DNA from: Vibrio sp. RE88
GTDB taxonomy: Bacteria > Pseudomonadota > Gammaproteobacteria > Enterobacterales > Vibrionaceae
Reading direction: 5' to 3'
DNA: 64,000 nt
NCBI RefSeq assembly: GCF_013113835.1
Contig: NZ_VTYQ01000013.1
Coordinates: 1-64,000 of the forward strand
Position 1 is the first letter of the stretch; every line of letters begins with the position of its first letter. Below, piece after piece: positions 62,601-64,000 of this stretch. Made by a program: the position numbers and the translations under genes. A model generated the notes under the pieces. The model worked only from the letters and a program-made list of their open reading frames with translations, was not told the origin of the DNA and searched no databases.

Positions 62601-63403
62601 AAGAGCTGCCACCAAGTGCGATTGGCGTGTCTAAAGATCAGGTGATTCTTAACGATCAGTTAGAGCCAGAGCAAGAAACCGCCAGTGTCCCATTCAGTGT
62701 CCAAACCAACATCAATATCAAAATTGGGGATGATTTTAAGCTGTCTGCGTTTGGTCTTGAGGGTGGACTGTCAGGTAACCTCAATGTAGCTCAGCGTGAC
62801 AAAGGGCCATTTGTGACCGGAGAAGTGAACATTGTTGACGGTTCGTACCGCTCCTTTGGTCAGGACCTTTTGATTAAGCAAGGTAAGATCCTGATGAACG
62901 GCCCGGTTGACCAACCTTATGTCCAGATCACCGCGATCCGAAATCCGGACAACACGCAAGATGAGGTAACGGCTGGCGTCAGGGTGACGGGCCCTGCTGA
63001 TGAGCCAAGTGTGACCATCTTCTCTGAACCGGCGATGCCGCAGGCTAATGCACTGTCTTACTTGCTACGTGGGCAGAATATTGATGGTGAATCAGGTGGC
63101 AACTCAATGACGACCACGCTGATTGGACTGAGTCTGGCACAAAGTGGTCGTGTCGTGGGTCAAATTGGTGAAGCGTTTGGTGTTCAGGACTTGCAAGTTG
63201 ACACTGCGGGCTCTGGTGATGACTCGCAAGTGACGGTCAGTGGTTATGTTCTACCGGGCTTGCAGGTTAAATATGGTGTTGGCATCTTTGACTCAGTGGG
63301 TGAGTTCACGGTGCGTTATCGTCTGATGCAGGATTTGTATGTGGAGGCAATGTCAGGTCTGGACAGTGCTGTCGATCTGCTGTATCAGTTTGAGTTCAAT
63401 TAA
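59642..63403 (+). CDS. tamB: Translocation and assembly module protein TamB (DUF490)
   Basis: 1253 residues. N-terminal TM anchor (about 10-35), a long beta-helical/AsmA-like periplasmic chain of repeated strands forming a hydrophobic groove, and the C-terminal DUF490/TamB domain with GSYRSFGQDLLIKQGKILMNGPVDQPYV and NALSYLLRGQ; it ends YQFEFN. Length is typical (E. coli 1259). The ATGA overlap with tamA implies coupled translation. Confidence 0.96.
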   Translation: MTKVVFKWSKWLSISLISLLVAIAIALAVVLFTTPGLKLALWGAEKFVPQLKVESYSGAIFPRFTLNGVVFKDDSLNVDVQARSITLAVNAACLTEPSVCVDELAVDGLKFEMPELPQSSTASDEPVAGESGPVTAPVPIKVKRVALTDISLNVLGNQVDWQSFTTGLAFQGNRLRINKTALDSIRVALAPSDASEPAPAASPSADANAPIVLPNITLPLQIDVVRLDVNDFELQQPTPVVVHHLGLEASAARSQVQVDTLELDMPEVEGQLSTTVTLADDYPLDLELNAKVKQEIADGQTVKLHATGSVADLALKADFGGLAKAHLEAALQPLNAELPFKLTLSDGDLQWPLKGQGDYFATIRNLHTQGSLNGYSVELDSALKGKQLPDADLTLRGKGDLNQIDLQSLSIQTLGGEVSGTVMANWQAPINWAANLSLKDIQPGLQWQQAEGNISGKLATTGSLTEQGGWQVELPTLDIDGILRDYPLNIEGALSASDKAGTGELKIDTPRLVLSHGPNHLTAKGDVEQNLNMQLAVDFPDIAKSVPDVKGSAQGQIKLTGKLDKPLVGVDLNVKAIKWQQDVQVEDVSLQGQISPLPLPSGELQLKVANAKYQDYLIDKVLLNFDGEQQQHALTLDLESNIASTKLAIKGALQDKPELMWKGALERMSLTSEQGTWNLNQPTQLEFLIDSQQAFVAAHCWLQADASICLDQDVSAGQSGEAHLSIKQFDFDQVKAFVPQAIKLEGGVNATAMAKWVPEQAPQVMMKLEMPKGSVTQNSEQPVHLGWESLKLNASLAENTLHADWLLDVADNGDISGELNIPDVLAKDKQIDGRLGLTTFNLDFLAPILGDYSKLKSNIATELTFSGPVMQPKVQGQFVVDDILLKGEITPVEIDSGKLTVNFSGYDATLAAAIDTPDGKLEVAGDADWRDLKDWQTNVRVFAEELLVDVPPMAKIKVVPDMTISASPKQARIDGNISLPWGRIVVEELPPSAIGVSKDQVILNDQLEPEQETASVPFSVQTNINIKIGDDFKLSAFGLEGGLSGNLNVAQRDKGPFVTGEVNIVDGSYRSFGQDLLIKQGKILMNGPVDQPYVQITAIRNPDNTQDEVTAGVRVTGPADEPSVTIFSEPAMPQANALSYLLRGQNIDGESGGNSMTTTLIGLSLAQSGRVVGQIGEAFGVQDLQVDTAGSGDDSQVTVSGYVLPGLQVKYGVGIFDSVGEFTVRYRLMQDLYVEAMSGLDSAVDLLYQFEFN

Positions 63404-63423
63404 TCATTAAGTTAGGTGGCAGG

Positions 63424-63771
63424 ATGCAGCATTTACTCTTTGTGTACGGAACCCTACGTCAGGGTGAAAGTAACCATAATTTCTTGGCCGATAGCCAATG
63501 TTTAGGGCATTTCGAAACTCCGCCGCACTACGCTTTATATGATTTGGGTGCCTATCCCGCGGTGATCGAAGGTCATGATTCGATTCTTGGTGAAGTGTAC
63601 CTGATTGATGATGAGACTCTGGCGAGGGTGGATAAACTCGAAGACGTGCCCGTCGAATATCGACGTGAGCAGATAGAGACACCTTTTGGTGAAGCTTGGA
63701 TATACTTGTATCAAGACGGTAGCATGCTCGATACCATTATTTCATCAGGGGATTGGTGTCAGCGTGTTTAG
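63424..63771 (+). CDS. ytfP: YtfP, gamma-glutamylcyclotransferase-like protein
   Basis: 115 residues with the GGCT-like signature LFVYGTLRQGESNH at the start and a conserved acidic motif GEVYLIDDETLARVDKLE (catalytic Glu region). GTGGCAGG upstream. Follows tamB by 20 nt as in E. coli. Activity is not proven for bacterial YtfP. Confidence 0.93.
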   Translation: MQHLLFVYGTLRQGESNHNFLADSQCLGHFETPPHYALYDLGAYPAVIEGHDSILGEVYLIDDETLARVDKLEDVPVEYRREQIETPFGEAWIYLYQDGSMLDTIISSGDWCQRV

Positions 63772-63786
63772 CTGCTATAGCTATGG

Positions 63787-63816
63787 AAAAAGAGCCAGCA
63801 TTGCTGGCTCTTTTTT
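63787..63816. terminator. Bidirectional terminator between ytfP and ppa
   Basis: AAAAAGAGCCAGCA / TGCTGGCTCTTTTT stem between convergent genes. Confidence 0.92.
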
Positions 63817-63817
63817 A

Positions 63818-64000
63818 TTATTTCTGTGCGCGTTCGTAAGACTCTAGAATCTCTTTGCGAGCTGACTCTACGTCTTCCCAACCGTCGACTTTTACCCACT
63901 TGCCAGACTCAAGCTCTTTGTAACGCTCAAAGAAATGCGTGATCTGTGCTTTTAGCAGCTCAGGAAGGTCGTTTACGTCTTTGATGTGATCGTATTCTTT
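63818..64000 (-). CDS. ppa: Inorganic pyrophosphatase, C-terminal 60 residues (partial)
   Basis: Minus-strand frame open from the window edge to TAA at 63818-63820. It encodes KEYDHIKDVNDLPELLKAQ, then ITHFFERYKELESGKWVKV and an end in ESYERAQK. ITHFFERYKELE and KWVKVDGW are the conserved C-terminal helix region of family I pyrophosphatase. Its place after ytfP matches E. coli. Confidence 0.93.
   Translation of the reverse strand, partial: KEYDHIKDVNDLPELLKAQITHFFERYKELESGKWVKVDGWEDVESARKEILESYERAQK

Overview
The window is chromosomal DNA from a Vibrio species (gamma-proteobacteria, Vibrionaceae), probably chromosome 1. The evidence is the fused argH-argA gene, a Vibrio-type 320-residue PfkA, a Mn-type SOD beside cpxRA, a Zrg-like zinc locus with a His-rich DUF2796 protein, DUF3624 and DUF2607 proteins, and gene blocks that match the V. 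cholerae and E. coli order as I remember it. Almost everything is core housekeeping DNA. I see no insertion sequence, prophage, integron or CRISPR array.

Layout. 1-440: 3' end of a tRNA-Asp (tail of an rRNA operon) followed by several terminator-like hairpins. 440-7000: arginine biosynthesis, argE divergent from argCBG-argH(A), with ArgR-type operators. 7180-11310: a DUF3624 protein, a Rid-family deaminase, a lipoamide-dehydrogenase-like flavoprotein, a peroxiredoxin-glutaredoxin hybrid and divergent OxyR with a four-half-site OxyR operator. 11370-17955: PBP1A (mrcA) divergent from the pilMNOPQ type IV pilus assembly operon. 18130-24820: the aroK-aroB-damX-dam-rpe-gph-trpS cluster. 24890-31730: trmL, sodA (Fur box), cpxA/cpxR divergent from cpxP (phased CpxR boxes), fieF, pfkA, an MgtC-like protein. 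31810-39900: a lone type IV pilin-like gene, epmB/efp, menA, rraA, a MATE exporter, tpiA, a CHMI-family tautomerase, a DUF805 protein and coaA. 40090-41771: tRNA-Thr, -Tyr, -Gly, -Thr and a damaged tuf gene. 41990-51230: bfd, bfr, rpsF-rpsR-rplI, a DUF481 protein, dnaB, alr, a BamA-type barrel protein, yjbQ and pgi. 51330-56150: a conserved hypothetical protein, a 33-residue membrane ORF, and a zinc operon (DUF2607, ZrgA-like, ABC ATPase, permease, DUF3299) with a good Zur box. 56180-64000: ytfJ, ytfK, msrA, tamA, tamB, ytfP and the 3' end of ppa, the same block as in E. coli.

Most unusual points. The tuf gene lacks 35 nt in the switch I region and is therefore frameshifted. Upstream it has the normal tufB neighbourhood (coaA and four tRNAs), but downstream it has the normal tufA neighbourhood (bfd-bfr-rpsF) instead of secE-nusG. 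This is what recombination, or a mis-assembly, between the two tuf copies would leave. A second anomaly follows about 1.7 kb later: priB is missing between rpsF and rpsR. Several regulatory sites can be read directly from the sequence: ArgR, OxyR, Fur, CpxR and Zur. Together they show that the stress and metal genes here sit under their expected regulators.
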